Source: Cacajao melanocephalus (Eukaryota; Chordata; Mammalia; Primates; Pitheciidae). From it: a stretch of DNA of 64,000 nt. Under the pieces are notes generated by a model that made no database searches, was not told where the DNA came from, and saw nothing but the letters and a program-made list of their open reading frames with translations. The DNA lies in the NCBI GenBank assembly GCA_963573385.1, contig CAUYLG010071120.1, forward strand, positions 1 to 64,000, given 5' to 3'. The position numbers and the translations under genes are program-made. Position 1 is the stretch's first letter; the number at the start of each line of letters is the position of its first letter. This document shows positions 1-14,387 of this stretch, piece by piece.

Positions 1-226
1 GATTTTCAAATGTAACGTACATCACAAGACATGTCACAAGTTAACTGTTCTTTCCTCTGGCTTCTGTAAACCTGTTAGCTGCTGTGTCATCCTGGGTGTA
101 TAACGAATCAAGCCCTGTCTTTGTTAGGCTCTCAGCCTTGGGATGCAAATCTGCCGAGCTGGTGGCTACCTTAATAAAATCCTCCTCTTTCACCCATTGG
201 TCTCTCTAGTCTCATGAATATAATGT

Positions 227-426
227 AACACCCCATCTCTACTAAAAATAGAAAATTAGCCGGGTGTGGTGGCACATGCCTGTAATCCCAGCTACTCAGG
301 AGGCTGAGGCAGAACTGCTTGAACCCAGGAGGCAGAGGTTGCGGTGAGCCAAGATCACAGCATTGCACATTGTTGCCTAGGCAACAAGAGCAAAACTCCG
401 TCTCACCAAAAAAGAAAAAAAAAAAA
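227..426 (+). repeat. Alu, 5'-truncated
   Basis: Starts at the internal ACCCCATCTCTACTAAAAAT and runs through the right monomer to an A-rich tail with G interruptions. Confidence 0.9.
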
Positions 427-1647
427 GCCAGTTTACAGATTGATGACAGTAGTGATTAAGAGAACTTTAACTTCTGCAACTTTCAAATGATGTTCACTTT
501 CTGTTAAATCGTTTACTTAAATGGCTACCAGCAATATCACCATGACAACTCAGTTTATACTACTAGCAAAGTGGTAACTTAGCACCCATTTGAACAGCAA
601 CCAACCATCACTAGTCTCTTCTTGGTTACAAGAAGCCTCATTTCAACTGTAAATATACACTGCGTTAATTCTGAATGAAAGTCTTTAAAAATTTTGGGGG
701 GTACATTGTAGGTGTACATATTTATGGGGTATATAAAATTATTTGATACAGGCCTATAATGTGTCATAATCACAGCAGGGTAAATGGAAAATCCATCGCA
801 CCTCAAGCATGTATCCTTTTATTTATTTATTTTTTACAAATAATTCAAATATACTCTTTTAGTTACTGTAAAATGTACAATTAAATAATTCTTGACTGTT
901 GTCACCCTGTTGTGCTATCAAATACTAGATGTTATTTATTCTTTCTAACCAAATGTGTGCACCTATTAACCATTACCCCTTACTCCTCTCATCCTCCATA
1001 CTACTTTTACCAGCAGCTGCAAAGAATTCTCCTAGTCTGTATCTTCATGAGTTAAATTGTTTTAATTTTTAGTTCCCACAAATAAGTGAGAATAGGTGAA
1101 CCTTGTCTTTTTGTGTCTGGCTTATTTCACTTAACATTTCCATCCATGTTGTTGCAAATAACAGGATCTCATTCTCTTTTATGGTTGAATAGTACAATAT
1201 TGTGTTTATGAACCATTTTCTTTAGCCACTTATCTGTTGATGAACACTCAGAATGCTTCCAAATCTTGGCTGTTGTGAATAGTGCTGCAACATACATGAC
1301 AGTGCAAGTATCTCTCCGATACACTGATTTCCTTTCTTTTGGGTATATACCCAGCAGTGAGATTCCTGGATCATATGGTGGCTCTATTTTTAGTTCTGAG
1401 GAGCTCCAAACTGTTCTCCATAGTGGCTGTATTTAAATTACATTCCCACTGACAGCGTACAAGGGTTACCTTTTCTCTATATCCTCACCAGCATTTGTTA
1501 TTGCCTGTTTGTACGATAAGGGCATTTTAAGTGCGGTGAGATGATCTCTCATTGTAACTTTGATTTGCATTTCTCTGAACATCAACGATATTGATGTTGA
1601 GTATCTTTTCATATACCTGTTTGCCATTGGTATGCCTTTCTTAAGGA

Positions 1648-1800
1648 GTTTTGAAACAGGTCTCACTTTGTCACTCAGGTTGGAGTGCAGTGGCAGAATC
1701 ACAGCTCACTGCAGCCTTGACCTCCCAGGCTCAGGTAATTTTCGCACCTAAGCCTCCTAAACAGCTGAAAGTACAGGCACATGCCACCAAGCCTGCCTAA
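1648..1800 (-). repeat. Alu monomer fragment within L1
   Basis: Antisense, from GAAACAGGTCTCACTTTGTC to the diverged ACCAAGCCTGCCTAA; old and left-monomer-like. Confidence 0.75.
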
Positions 1801-2165
1801 TGTGTCCTCTTTTCAGAAATGTCTATTCAGATATTTTGCCCATTTTAAAAATCAGATTCTTATTTTTTTTCCTATGGAGTTATTTGAGCTCCTTAATTAT
1901 TCTGGTAATTAATCCCTTGTCAGATAGTTTTCAAATGACTTCCCCCATTCTGTGGGTTGTCACTTCACTTTGTTCACTATTTCCTTTGCTGTGCAGAAGC
2001 TTTTGAACTTGATGTGACCTAATTTGCCCATTTTGCTTTGGTTGCCTGTCCTTATAAAACGTTATGCAAGAAATATTTGCCCAGTCCAATATCGTGGAGA
2101 GTTTTCCCAATGTTTTATTTTAGTTTCGTATTTCGAGTCTTAGATTTAAATCTATTTTTAGTTTT

Positions 2166-2283
2166 TTAAAAGATAGAGATACTGCATTGCCCAGATAGTC
2201 TCGAACTCCTGAGTTCAAGCCATTCTCCCATCTTGGCCTCCCAAAGTGCTGGGATTACAAGTGTGAGCCACCACGCCCAGCCA
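2166..2283 (-). repeat. Alu fragment within L1
   Basis: Antisense half-Alu ending in GTGAGCCACCACGCCCAGCC; the L1 resumes at once on the other side. Confidence 0.8.
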
Positions 2284-2554
2284 AGATTTACATCTTTAAT
2301 CCATTTTGATTTGATTGTTGTATTAGATAAGAAATGGAGGCCTGGCTTCATTCCTCTGCATCTGGATATCCAGTTTTCACAGCACCACTTACTGACGAGA
2401 CTGTCACTACCCTACTGCATGTGCTCGGCACCTTTGTAGAGAATGAGTTCGCTGCAGATGTATGAATTGGTTTCTGGTTTCTATTCTGTTCCATTGGCCT
2501 ATGTGTCTGTTTTTAATCACGATACCATGCTGTTCTGGTTACTATAGGTGTAGT

Positions 2555-2614
2555 AATTTGAAATTAAATAATGTAATTATTTAATAATTTAATTTGAAAT
2601 TAAATAATGTAATT
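2555..2614. repeat. 24-bp direct repeat, 36-bp period
   Basis: A 24-bp stretch beginning AATTTGAAATTAAATAATG occurs at 2555-2578 and again, identical, at 2591-2614, inside L1 ORF2. It is a local slippage duplication. Confidence 0.85.
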
Positions 2615-2739
2615 CCCCCAGGTTTGTTTGTTTTTGCTCGGGTTAGCTTTGGAGATTCTGAGTCTTTTGTAGTTGCCTATACATTTTAGGATTCATTTTT
2701 TTAATTTCGATTTCTGTGAAGAATGTCGCTGGTTTTTGC

Positions 2740-4430
2740 AGAATTATGGAGGTTCCACATTGGTGGTCTGAGATCAGACCTGAAGGAATTCTCTAGATTA
2801 GTGGACAGAGACTCATTTCTTCCCTTACTTTCCTACAAATGCAGTCTGTCTCTCTGTGCTAGGCTGCCTGGAGCTGGGAGAGGAGTGATACAAGCACCAC
2901 TGTGGCCAAGACCTCTGGGACAGCACTAGGTCTGTCCAGACGGCACTAGGTCTGAAGGCGGCACAGCTCTGTGACTGCACAAGGCCCACTGTAACAACTA
3001 CCCATTGCCACCTAGGTCACTCAGGGCCCCAAGGCTCTACAGTCAGCAGGTAGTGAAGCCAGCCAGGCCTCTGTCCTTCCCTTAAGTGCAGTAAGTTCCC
3101 CTGGTCCTTGGATGCGTTCAGAGGTGCTGTCTGGGAGCCAGGGGTGGAGTCATAAACCTTAGACATCTACCTGGTATTCTGTTCTACCATGGCTGAGCTG
3201 GTACTGAATCCCCCAGACAAATCCCTTTCCACTCTTCCCTCCCTTTTCCCCAGGCAGAGCAGTCTGTCCCCACTCACAACATCATAGCAGTCCCATGGGG
3301 ATCAGTGCTAGGTCACCACTGATGTTCATTTAATGCCCAAGGGCTCTCAGTGAGCTTGTGAGTGCTGCCTGCCCCAGAACTCACTCTTCAGGGCAGTGGA
3401 CTCCCCTCTGGCCCAGGGTAGGTCCAGAGATGCCATCGAAGGGCCAAGGCCTGGATCATGGACTCCTACCGCTCACTTGGTGCTCTTCTCACTTTAGCTG
3501 AGCTGGTATCTAAGCTCAAGAAAAACCCTCTTTACTCTTCCCTCAGCATGTATCAAGCACAGGGAGTCTCTCCTCATAGCTACCACAGCTGGGAATGTGC
3601 TGAGTTGCACCTGAAACCAGCACATCTCTCAGTCTCACTCCAGGCCCATAGCATGTACTACCTGCTCACCACTGGGGATTCTTCAGGGCCCAAGGCCTCT
3701 TTCATCAGAAAGTGATGAATCCTGCCATTACTGAATCCTTCCCTTTAAGATAGCAGGTTCCATTCTGGCCCAGAGTTTGTCTAGAGATGTTATCCTGAAG
3801 CTGGGATCTGAAATGGGGGTCTCATGACTCTGACCAGTGCACTCTCCTACTGTGGCTGAGCGAGTATCCAAGTTGCAAGACAAAGTCCTCTTTCCTATTT
3901 CCTCCCCTCAAGTGGAAGAAAGAAGTCTTTTGTCAGAGCTATGAGCTGCACTGTCCAGGGTTGGAGGCGGGGTGGGCTCCCAAACCCACTGGCTCCAAGC
4001 GCAGCACAGCACTCGGACTTGCCTAAGAGTTGCAGTCCTTGTGACCTAGACAGCCTTTCAGAGTTATTAAGGACCCCAGACTATTTTATCCCACGGCAGC
4101 CAGGCTTTCACAACTCAAGTTCCAATCACGGGGATGAATAATTCCCCTATGGCTGGGGCTAGTCTGAATGTTTTTTTCTGTGGGTGGGCATTGGGTGGGT
4201 TCAGCTTTGTTTTGCTTTCTGCTATGATGAGGCAGCACTGAGTTCAGGCAAAGTTCCACAGCTGCTGTGCTCTCCCTTCCCCAAGCATGTAGCCTCCCTC
4301 CTTGCCACAGGTTCACAGTGGTGGCATCAACAATTCAAGACTGTCTTTTCTATGCCGTTCAGTGCCTCCTTCCGTGATATGACGTTAAAACCACGTCATA
4401 TGAACGCTTAAATAATTTTCAGTTCTCATG
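2740..4430 (-). mobile_element. L1P-type 5'UTR, antisense, with internal tandem units
   Basis: GC-richer than its surroundings. On the minus strand it resembles the long 5'UTR of older primate L1s (L1PB-like, recalled), for example GAACTCAGTGCTGCCTCATC and AAGGACTGCAACTCTTAGGC. Three diverged tandem units are visible through paired landmarks: CTGG..C at about 3101, 3408 and 3765, and CTGAGC at about 3193, 3498 and 3856, giving periods of about 306 and 358 bp. No ORF1 or proximal ORF2 lies between this and the ORF2 fragment, so the element is internally deleted or two copies abut. Confidence 0.6.
4377..4401. repeat. perfect 9-bp inverted repeat with two TGACGT half-sites
   Basis: ATATGACGT (4377-4385) and ACGTCATAT (4393-4401) are exact reverse complements separated by 7 bp. 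Each arm holds a CRE half-site TGACGT. It lies near the 5' end of the L1 5'UTR-like block. Confidence 0.8.
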
Positions 4431-5634
4431 GAGGTGCTTTTTTATTTAGATAGCTGCTAAAGTTGTTGTTCCTGTGGGGAGCACAATTGGCAGAGACTTC
4501 TACTGAGCCATTAGGCTTCACCTCTGTGACTACATACATTCTGTATGACAATCTTATCTGGAGTAATAGGCAAACATAAAAACAAAAAAACAAAAAAACC
4601 CAAAAACAAAAACCTCTTGCCACTGCCTGAGGATCTTGATCTTCATATGCCTCATATACTTGAATGTCATCAAGAGGTGTTCCTTCAGATTTTCCTGTGT
4701 GACTCATGAAGCCATTCTCGCTGTCTAGTGGACACTGTGAGAGCCTCTGCTGGAAATGCCTCCCTGGCTCACCCTGCCAACCAGCTCCAAGGCCCTTCCC
4801 TTTACAGCACTCAGGAGGCCAGAGTGGAAGAAAGACCCATGAAGCTCCTGTTTCAGTGTCATGTTGGTGCCCAGCTGTGAGCAACTCCATGACTCAGCAA
4901 AATTTCTTGCACTCTCATAGGTAACTTAGGCCCCCACAAGTGCTGCTGTGGTTGCACGAGAGCCCTGGGAACCACCTGAGTGTGGTGAGCATTGGGTGAC
5001 GCTCTAGCAGTGTTTCTTAGACTGTCTGAGGGGAACACTGGAACTTCTAACTCAACAGCCCAATGATGCAACACTCCAAATGGGGAGGGGACAAGGGTAT
5101 AGAGATCTGTGGCTATTCTGTATCCAAGGTTTCCATAAAATAGATCTTTAGATAAAAGCAGGGGAACACCAGCAAAAGCAAATACACAATGTATGACTCA
5201 GGGTGAAGCTATACTTCACGATGCAGAGGACCCAGATCTGTCAATGGCCAAACAATTATTTCAAAGGCCAGATATGTGCTCCTCACAAACAGACAGGAAC
5301 TTGCAGACAGCTTGTAAAAAGCCATAAGGATATTTACTGTACTATTATGTCCTGGTAGTACACTGTTCAGATATTTGCCAAAAATATTTACCAGAAAAAT
5401 ACTTTTCCATTTATGAGATTATTACAACAGCAATTTACCAAGACCTACCAATGAACAGTGAAAAATATGAACTGTTGTTCTAAAACTGAGGAGAAAAAGT
5501 ATGTGATATTTATGCCCATTCTTATTATCTGCATAATGTAACCTTTAAAAATATTTCTTAAACTGTTTAAGTTTATGGGAGCAAATAAAGTATTCAAAAT
5601 GATTAGAAAGTTCACAAAAACCATGCAAACTCAC
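4431..5634. other. unassigned mostly unique sequence
   Basis: No repeat family or cyclin exon was recognised. It holds an A/C-rich tract at 4575-4615 and a 154-codon minus-strand open frame (4426-4890) without recognisable domains or splice context. No 3' exon of the cyclin-Y-like gene was seen, so its next exon should lie beyond the left edge. Confidence 0.4.
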
Positions 5635-5801
5635 AAATCTTCAACTGTAAAGTTCTCAAAGAGCTCGCAGTAGTCCTCATTGCATACAGCCTCTTCACTC
5701 CCAGCCTTGAGGGCAAGAAAAATGGCTCCTAAGATAATCCTCTTCCAGTTGGTTGGACAAATGTCAATATCAGCATAACGCACAAGTCTTTTTATGTATA
5801 T
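5635..5801 (-). pseudogene. CCNYL2: cyclin Y-like exon, second half of cyclin box (CCNYL2-like)
   Basis: Read on the minus strand, a TTTTGCAG acceptor precedes base 5801 and a GTGAGT donor follows base 5635. The 167-bp exon is open throughout, starting in phase 0 and ending after two bases of a codon. Its translation matches the cyclin Y cyclin-box segment containing YAEIDICPANWKR; here it reads YADIDICPTNWKR and ends in TVED plus a split codon. Cyclin Y is a membrane-anchored partner of CDK14/CDK16. The strongly conserved ASKVWDDQAVWN stretch is degraded to ALKAGSEEAVCN, losing both tryptophans, which suggests relaxed constraint although no stop or frameshift is present. Splice sites and introns rule out a processed copy. 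A TGA just inside the intron makes the open frame look terminated, but the donor precedes it. The symbol is recalled (human CCNYL2 is listed as a pseudogene); CCNY and CCNYL1 fit less well. Confidence 0.72.
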
Positions 5802-6044
5802 CTGCAAAACAGAGCACTGGCCTTTCATTTAGCTCCGTTTAAGTGCTGTGATAAGAACTCTTGTGAAAAACCAGAATACTTCTGGTTTTGACCAGAAAGT
5901 AAGTGCCTTTTATTCCTATGTTCTACAGAGACCTTGTTTCATCAGGTTAAACAAGGGGCCATATCACAAACATAGGCCAAATATTTCTGCTACCTACTCT
6001 GCCCAGCAGGGGTAGATTAACACATTCAAGGAACAATGAATTGA

Positions 6045-6110
6045 GGGCAGTAGCTCTCAGTCACAACATACATCAGAATTGCCTGGGGATACACCCTGCA
6101 ACTCAGCTTA
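6045..6110 (+). mobile_element. MER5-like hAT fragment
   Basis: CTCTCAGTCACAACATACAT and CAGAATTGCCTGGGG resemble the MER5A start (CTCAAACTTTAGCATGCATCAGAATCACCTGG type). Confidence 0.4.
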
Positions 6111-6432
6111 GACCTACAATGCCATCCATTCCTGCCCATCAACTGGATGGTTTTGTTACTACTCCCCATTCCAAGCCCTCCACATGCCGCAGGTGTGTGA
6201 GCACTGTGTGTGCATGTGTGCACTGAAGTATGCAGGGAGAAATCAGAAATTCCTCCTGCTGCCTTTAATAGCAATTGTTCTGTAATGAGAAAAGCAATGG
6301 CAACATTTTAAGCCATAACGATGATTTGACTCCAATGTATTTGCTTTCATAAGTTTCTCTTAAAGTTCTGAGATAATTTCAGAAACCTACTTTCATTTAA
6401 AAACAGGAAGATACTACCCTGTTTACAAGGTC

Positions 6433-6655
<223 letters not shown>

Positions 6656-6705
6656 CTCTACAAGACCAATTTCTAAAGATGCTTTATAAATAGAAAATAT
6701 CTTAC

Positions 6706-6825
6706 CAAACTAAAGATTGCTAACTCAGCTCTTAGCTTTTTGGCTTTAAACAGAGTACGAACAAATCTGAAAATCACTTTGTGTCTAGGATCATACATAA
6801 AGTATTCCTCCGGAAGCTCTTCTTG
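6706..6825 (-). pseudogene. CCNYL2: cyclin Y-like exon, first half of cyclin box (CCNYL2-like)
   Basis: This 120-bp minus-strand exon has a clean polypyrimidine acceptor (TTCTTTTTTCAG) before base 6825 and a GTAAGA donor after base 6706. It is 40 codons, phase 0 at both ends, and joins in frame to the 5635-5801 exon across a 904-bp intron that contains an antisense Alu. The peptide carries FRFVRTLF followed by a segment aligning with the cyclin Y helix AAQLTAECAIVTL (here KAKKLRAELAIFSL). The N-terminal part, ELPEEYFMYDPRHK, corresponds to the cyclin Y segment EVPPDYDKHNPEQK. Conserved exon phase and order on one strand support a duplicated, intron-containing cyclin Y paralogue, probably the CCNYL2 pseudogene. 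No upstream CCNY exon (N-terminal myristoylation region, or the NRDPDGRMLLDIFDE exon) could be recognised between here and the CpG island. Confidence 0.72.
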
Positions 6826-7716
6826 CTGAAAAAAGAAAGGATGCAATGTAAGTATCCATTGAAGAAAAAACATGAAGTGCTCTTAAGACAGCAGTGTTCA
6901 CATTTGTGCCCATGAATCATTTACAATAATTTTGATTGGTGAGATGTCTTTCAGTTTTTACAATATGAACAGTGGGATCTTAAAATGCCATAATGATTTA
7001 ATACTCATCAACATTCACTTAAAAATCATGAGAGTAGAATTTCAGATAATGTTTGTTCTTTTTCAATCTTTGCCCCACATAATTCTATCCAAAATGTAAG
7101 CTACTCTTAGGCTTTAATGTCTTAGTGATCGTATGTCATTCTTTTCTGCAATAAATTTTGAGAAAATACAGTTTCCTGTAACCATGAGGCTTTAAGCCTA
7201 TGCTTTTAAATACAATAGTCACTAGCCACATGTGGCTATTATGTACCTGAGGGAGTACATTTTTAAATTTTTATACCATATAAGTTGATTTAAACAAATT
7301 ATTTTTAACTCTCTTCATAAAAATCATGCTTCTGTGTTAAAGGGATTTACATATTCTCATATTGCTTGATGCTACTGACATCTGTCTTTTAAAAAATACA
7401 TTTTCTGTTATTTGGATAGTATATTTACTCATACTAGCTCACTAACTAAACAGAGCTGCAGATCAGTTCTTATTTCAGCACATTTTTTTGCAACACTTAA
7501 GATGACTATTGCAACACAAAATGGGGAAGATTTAAAGATGGCTTTGACTTCAGCATGAAACAAATACAAGTCTATGATAAAAATACAACCTCAATAAAGT
7601 GTCACTTACTGTAAATGGGTATAACCATTAATCAAATACATCCAAAGTTCTATCTGCCCCTCTATAAAATAAGAATGTGCATTACTTCAAAAACTGTTAA
7701 TATCTTAGTATAATAC

Positions 7717-7890
7717 CTGTTTAGTATAATAATGCCTCCTATGTGCTTTGGTGTTTACTTCCCCAAAGCAAACTGTTTTTACAAATTCTTCTCCTGGATC
7801 CTGACCTGCAGAGGGTTTCCTGACCTCTTCTTCCTCAGCACATGTGTCCTGTATTGCGAAGTCTTCTTCACAATAACCAGTCAGAACTGC
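7717..7890 (-). other. candidate upstream exon of the cyclin Y-like locus
   Basis: On the minus strand a 174-bp open segment (58 codons, phase 0 at both ends) is bounded by CCTATAG before base 7890 and CAG|GTATT after base 7717. It would join in frame to the exon starting at 6825. The peptide is acidic in its first half (CAEEEEVRKPSAGQDPGEEF) and ends HRRHYYTKQ. It does not resemble the cyclin Y segment expected at this place, so it may be a locus-specific exon or chance. The acceptor polypyrimidine tract is weak. I do not recognise the peptide. Confidence 0.3.
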
Positions 7891-8204
7891 CTATAGGTAC
7901 TGACCCTCCCTAACAGGCAATGGCAATAAACCAAACATATTTTCACTCTTCTTAACCACACATTGAAACACAAGAATGTTTTACAAAGCAGTAGTGGTGG
8001 GCAATAAAGTCTTTAGAACTTTAATAAATGTAAATGTGATTCAGATTTCCTAGCTTCCTTTCTTTTTAGTCCTCTGTAGTATACTCTCATGATGTATTTA
8101 TTTTCTGTTATTTCAATGAAAAACTCATCTGGCTTTTTATTTTAAAAGAAGCCAGTTTTTGATAAACTTTCAATTTTGTAAAACTAATGCATTGTGCCTG
8201 TGTG

Positions 8205-8283
8205 ATAAACCCGTGGTTCTCCAAATGCGCTCTGTGGATCTCTGGGGATCCCCAAGACCCTTTCCAGAAGGCCTAAGAGGTCA
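8205..8283. mobile_element. old hAT-like DNA transposon fragment
   Basis: CTCTGTGGATCTCTGGGGAT followed by CCCCAAGACCC and GAGGTCAACACTG resembles a mammalian hAT consensus (family not certain). An Alu is inserted here. Confidence 0.35.
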
Positions 8284-8293
8284 ACACTGTTCT

Positions 8294-8601
<308 letters not shown>

Positions 8602-9021
8602 ACACTGTTCTGACAATCATACCAATTCAACCTGAGAAATCTGATTTTAAAAATTTTAACAAATTAAGAAAGTAACACAAAGACATTGACTGCTTTTTCA
8701 TAGACACTTGCCATAACTGTATAAAAGCAAAAGTAAATAAAATTGCTGGTTTCTCAGCCTAAACAAGACACTGGTACCAATTACACTAATAGTAATTCTA
8801 TTCTTTATTGTCTCTTACAGTTAAAAAAAAGGTAGCCTGAAGTACTTAAGAATGTTTTTGTTGAGGCAGTAAAAATTAATGGTGTTACTAAATCTTGACA
8901 TGTGTCTTTAATATTCGGAATCAGTGGAAAGTAATAAGAAGTGCTTCTGCTGACTGTAGTATGGTTGTATTTTTTTAAAATTCACGATTTAATTGTGAGC
9001 TGAGCAATCACTTTGTTTGCA

Positions 9022-9197
9022 CCGGGCAACATGGCGAAACTCTGTCTCTACCAAAAATACATATAAATTAGCTGGGCATGGTGCCACACATCTGTGGTCC
9101 CAGCTACACAGGAGTCTGAGGTGAGAGGATTGCTTGAGCTGAGATCATACCAATGTACTACAGCCAAGTGACAGAGACTCGGTCTAAAAAAAAAGTA
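9022..9197 (+). repeat. old Alu fragment
   Basis: Sense, diverged: GGGCAACATGGCGAAACTCT to GACTCGGTCT plus A tail, with a deletion in the right monomer. Confidence 0.8.
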
Positions 9198-9819
9198 CAA
9201 CTATCATTCTCAAAAATAAAGGAAGTGAGGTTGTCATATCAAGGAAAATAAGCATTTGTTCCCAATGGTAAAATTTAAGCTTTCCTGACGACTTTGAAAA
9301 ACTCGTTCCTTCTACTGTAAGCTTGACAGCTTTTCAATACTTAAAGATATTTTAAAATAAGATTGGAGGTTAAACTAAAAGTGATTTTTGACACAATGAA
9401 ACATAAACCAATATACTCCAAATAACTAATGCATAATATTATAAATGCAAGTATGGGGGGAAGATCCATTTACTGTGTAAGACAGATTAGTGAGTACTGA
9501 TGTAACAAATTTATTAATATGTAAAATGCCACCGTAACTAATTTAAGAAAGTAGCACTTGTGAAGTTTTCACTTAGTATTAAAGAATACCTAGAAAGGTC
9601 TCAAAGCTTTAAAAATGCACCTTTTACCAACTACACATCTGCATGAGATTAGGCCATGTTATTGCTGCTGCTGCTCTTTTTTTGCACTCTTAAGTGCAAC
9701 TTTAGTGATTTTTAATAATATAAATACATGACACACTTTTTACTCAGCATTTTGTTGTAGAAAAGGTATTTTTTCATTAAAAAATTGTATTAACAATATT
9801 GTTCTTAAGGAATACTTTC

Positions 9820-9965
9820 TGTTGTCACAACCTGGGTCATGGGTTACCACTGACATCTAGTTGGTAGAGGTCATCAGTGCTGCTAAACTTTCTGCAATGC
9901 ACAGGACGGTCCTCATAACAAAGTGTTATCAAGCTCATGATATCAACAGTGGTAGGGCTGTGAAA
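9820..9965 (+). mobile_element. MER20 hAT fragment
   Basis: GACATCTAGTTGGTAGAGG, GCTGCTAAACTTTCTGCAAT and GCACAGGACGGTCC match the MER20 consensus as recalled. A second copy lies at about 26.6 kb. Confidence 0.65.
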
Positions 9966-10580
9966 TCTAAACTAAAAATAGATTTTGAAAAAAAATCTCA
10001 ATTTTGTACTTCTAAAATAATAAATATCAATATAATCAACATAAACACATATTCTGAGATTCCCAATCATTTAAGAATTAAAAGTCTTAAGGACCAAAGA
10101 AAACACAAATAATTTGCTTCAGTATTTTATTAGGCATAATACAGCTGATGATGTCTAGAGTTGTGACCTAATGCTGGGCTTGACATCATGCAAAGCGATT
10201 AGCTGGAATGACAAGACCGGTTTTTAAAAAGCTCGCCTGTGTCTGATGTAATAGTATATTGCTACGGTGACACTGTGGAAAGAAAAAATATTTGTAACAA
10301 TAGATGTGATCATTTGTTAGGCCTGGAGACATTTTTTTAAAGTGGGGAGTTTTTTAAATCTCTCCTAGCGGCCCTGGAATTCAAATATTCTAGTTCAGAA
10401 CGGTATCATGAGAGCACTTTCCTGTTTTAGTTTTTGGGCTTTAGCAAAAATATGAGAATCAAAATGCTAAGCAATATGCTGTTAGAAGACACGTTTCTGT
10501 TGATGATTATGATATATAAATAGTAACGTATTTCCCTGTTATATGCTCTTCTACCCACAAAATCTTATGTACCAAGCAAT

Positions 10581-10581
10581 T

Positions 10582-10624
<43 letters not shown>
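10581..10624. repeat. (TTTA)11 microsatellite
   Basis: Eleven perfect TTTA units directly adjoin an antisense Alu, so it derives from that Alu's 3' tail, (TAAA)n on the Alu strand. Confidence 0.95.
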
Positions 10625-10909
10625 CTTTGAGACAGAGTCACTCTGTTGCCCACGCTGGAGTTCAGTGGCACAATCTCAACTCATCACAACCTCTTGTCTC
10701 TCAGGTTCAAGTGATTCCTATGCCTCAGCCTCCCAAGTAGCTGGGACTGCAGGCATGTACCACCATACCCAGCTAATTTTTGTATTTTTAGTAGAGACAA
10801 GGTTTTGCCATGACACCCAGGTTGGTCTCAAACTCCTGGCCTCAAATGATCCACCCGCCTCGGCCTCCCAAAGTGCTGGAATTACAGGCGTGAGCCACCG
10901 TGCCCACTC
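10625..10909 (-). repeat. Alu, antisense
   Basis: Full-length antisense Alu. GCAATTT is present on both outer sides (about 10576 and 10912), consistent with a target duplication enclosing the microsatellite tail. Confidence 0.9.
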
Positions 10910-11554
10910 ATGCAATTTATATCAATGTGTACATATGCTTAAATTTAAGCCATACGGTAGTGTTTTCTCTTTTAAGATGTTAGGCCCTGCATTTTAGTTC
11001 AGTTCACTATCTCCTACACACCCATTTTTTTATTATTTCCCTAAAAATACATAATAAAAGTGCTTTATAAGGAATAAAATTATTTGAAATCACTTTTGCA
11101 TAATTACTATAAAAGGTATGCATAAACATAAGTACACATGAAATCAATGCTAGGTACATCACAGTGCTAACAATGCAGTATAACACAACACAGTGTAATA
11201 TTAAGGGCAGGTACTTTCGCTTAGTTCAAGTGAAATATTTCTGAATGGATACAACTCTTCAGATTTATGTTACTGTATCCCTAAGTTATCCACAGACGCT
11301 GTGTATCAGAAAGCAAGAGGTTCTCTTACATAAGTTACGTGCTTTCATTTGCCCTCGCCCTTTAGAATGAGACTCAAATAATTGAGGGAAGGAAAATCTG
11401 AATTTCAATAGTAGGTCTATACAATATTAGCACTTTTTAAAAAGCCTGTAATATTAACATTTCAGATGGGCATGTCTATAGTGTTTCAAGTAGTTTTCAT
11501 CTTTGAAGTAACTTTAAAAACACAGAATTTGACATTACATGCTGAAAAGGACCA

Positions 11555-11650
11555 ATGACCTTACATGACACTTAATCCATACTCATTTTACAGATAAGGG
11601 TAACAAAACTTAAAACTGACTTGCCCAAGTTCCCACCAAATAGGAACAGT
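11555..11650 (+). repeat. MIR fragment
   Basis: CATTTTACAGATAAGGGTAA followed by ACTTGCCCAAGTTCCCACCA matches the conserved MIR core. Confidence 0.55.
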
Positions 11651-11672
11651 TTGTCATCTTAAACGCAAATGA

Positions 11673-11760
11673 GGCAGTGACTCTGAAACTTTGCTGCACA
11701 TTAAAATCACCAGAGGAGCTTTAATAACTGCCTCACTTTCAACATGAGACATTTTGATTT
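11673..11760 (+). mobile_element. MER5-like hAT fragment
   Basis: CTGAAACTTTGCTGCACATTA followed by AAATCACCAGAGGAGCTTTA resembles MER5A. Confidence 0.45.
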
Positions 11761-11904
11761 GATTAGCACTGGGTATGACTTTGGGGTTGGTGTTAAAAGT
11801 TTCCTAGTTGATTTCAGTGTGCAGCAAAGTTTGGGATAATTGAGTTGGAGTTAAAACCAGAAGCTTCTGGGATGCTTTTCCCCATATAAAGATGCCTCAC
11901 ATCC

Positions 11905-14387
<2,483 letters not shown>

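Larger units (their letters stand above)
680..2735 (-). mobile_element. L1 3'UTR and distal ORF2, antisense
   Basis: The plus strand reads the complement of a primate L1 3' end: 3'UTR from about 680, then the ORF2 C-terminal region (TTTTGGGTATATACCCAGCAG, TTGTGAATAGTGCTGC). Numerous stops make it inactive. Two antisense Alu-derived pieces interrupt it. It stops matching ORF2 near 2735 and is followed directly by 5'UTR-like sequence. Confidence 0.85.

Noticed and set aside
3101..3900. Tandem units considered as a CRISPR-like or satellite array
   Set aside because: Only three diverged units without spacers, inside an L1 5'UTR-like block in vertebrate DNA.
4426..4890. 154-codon minus-strand open frame, the longest one outside known repeats
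   Set aside because: No recognisable domain, a low-complexity stretch translated from a T-rich tract, no splice or promoter context; likely chance.
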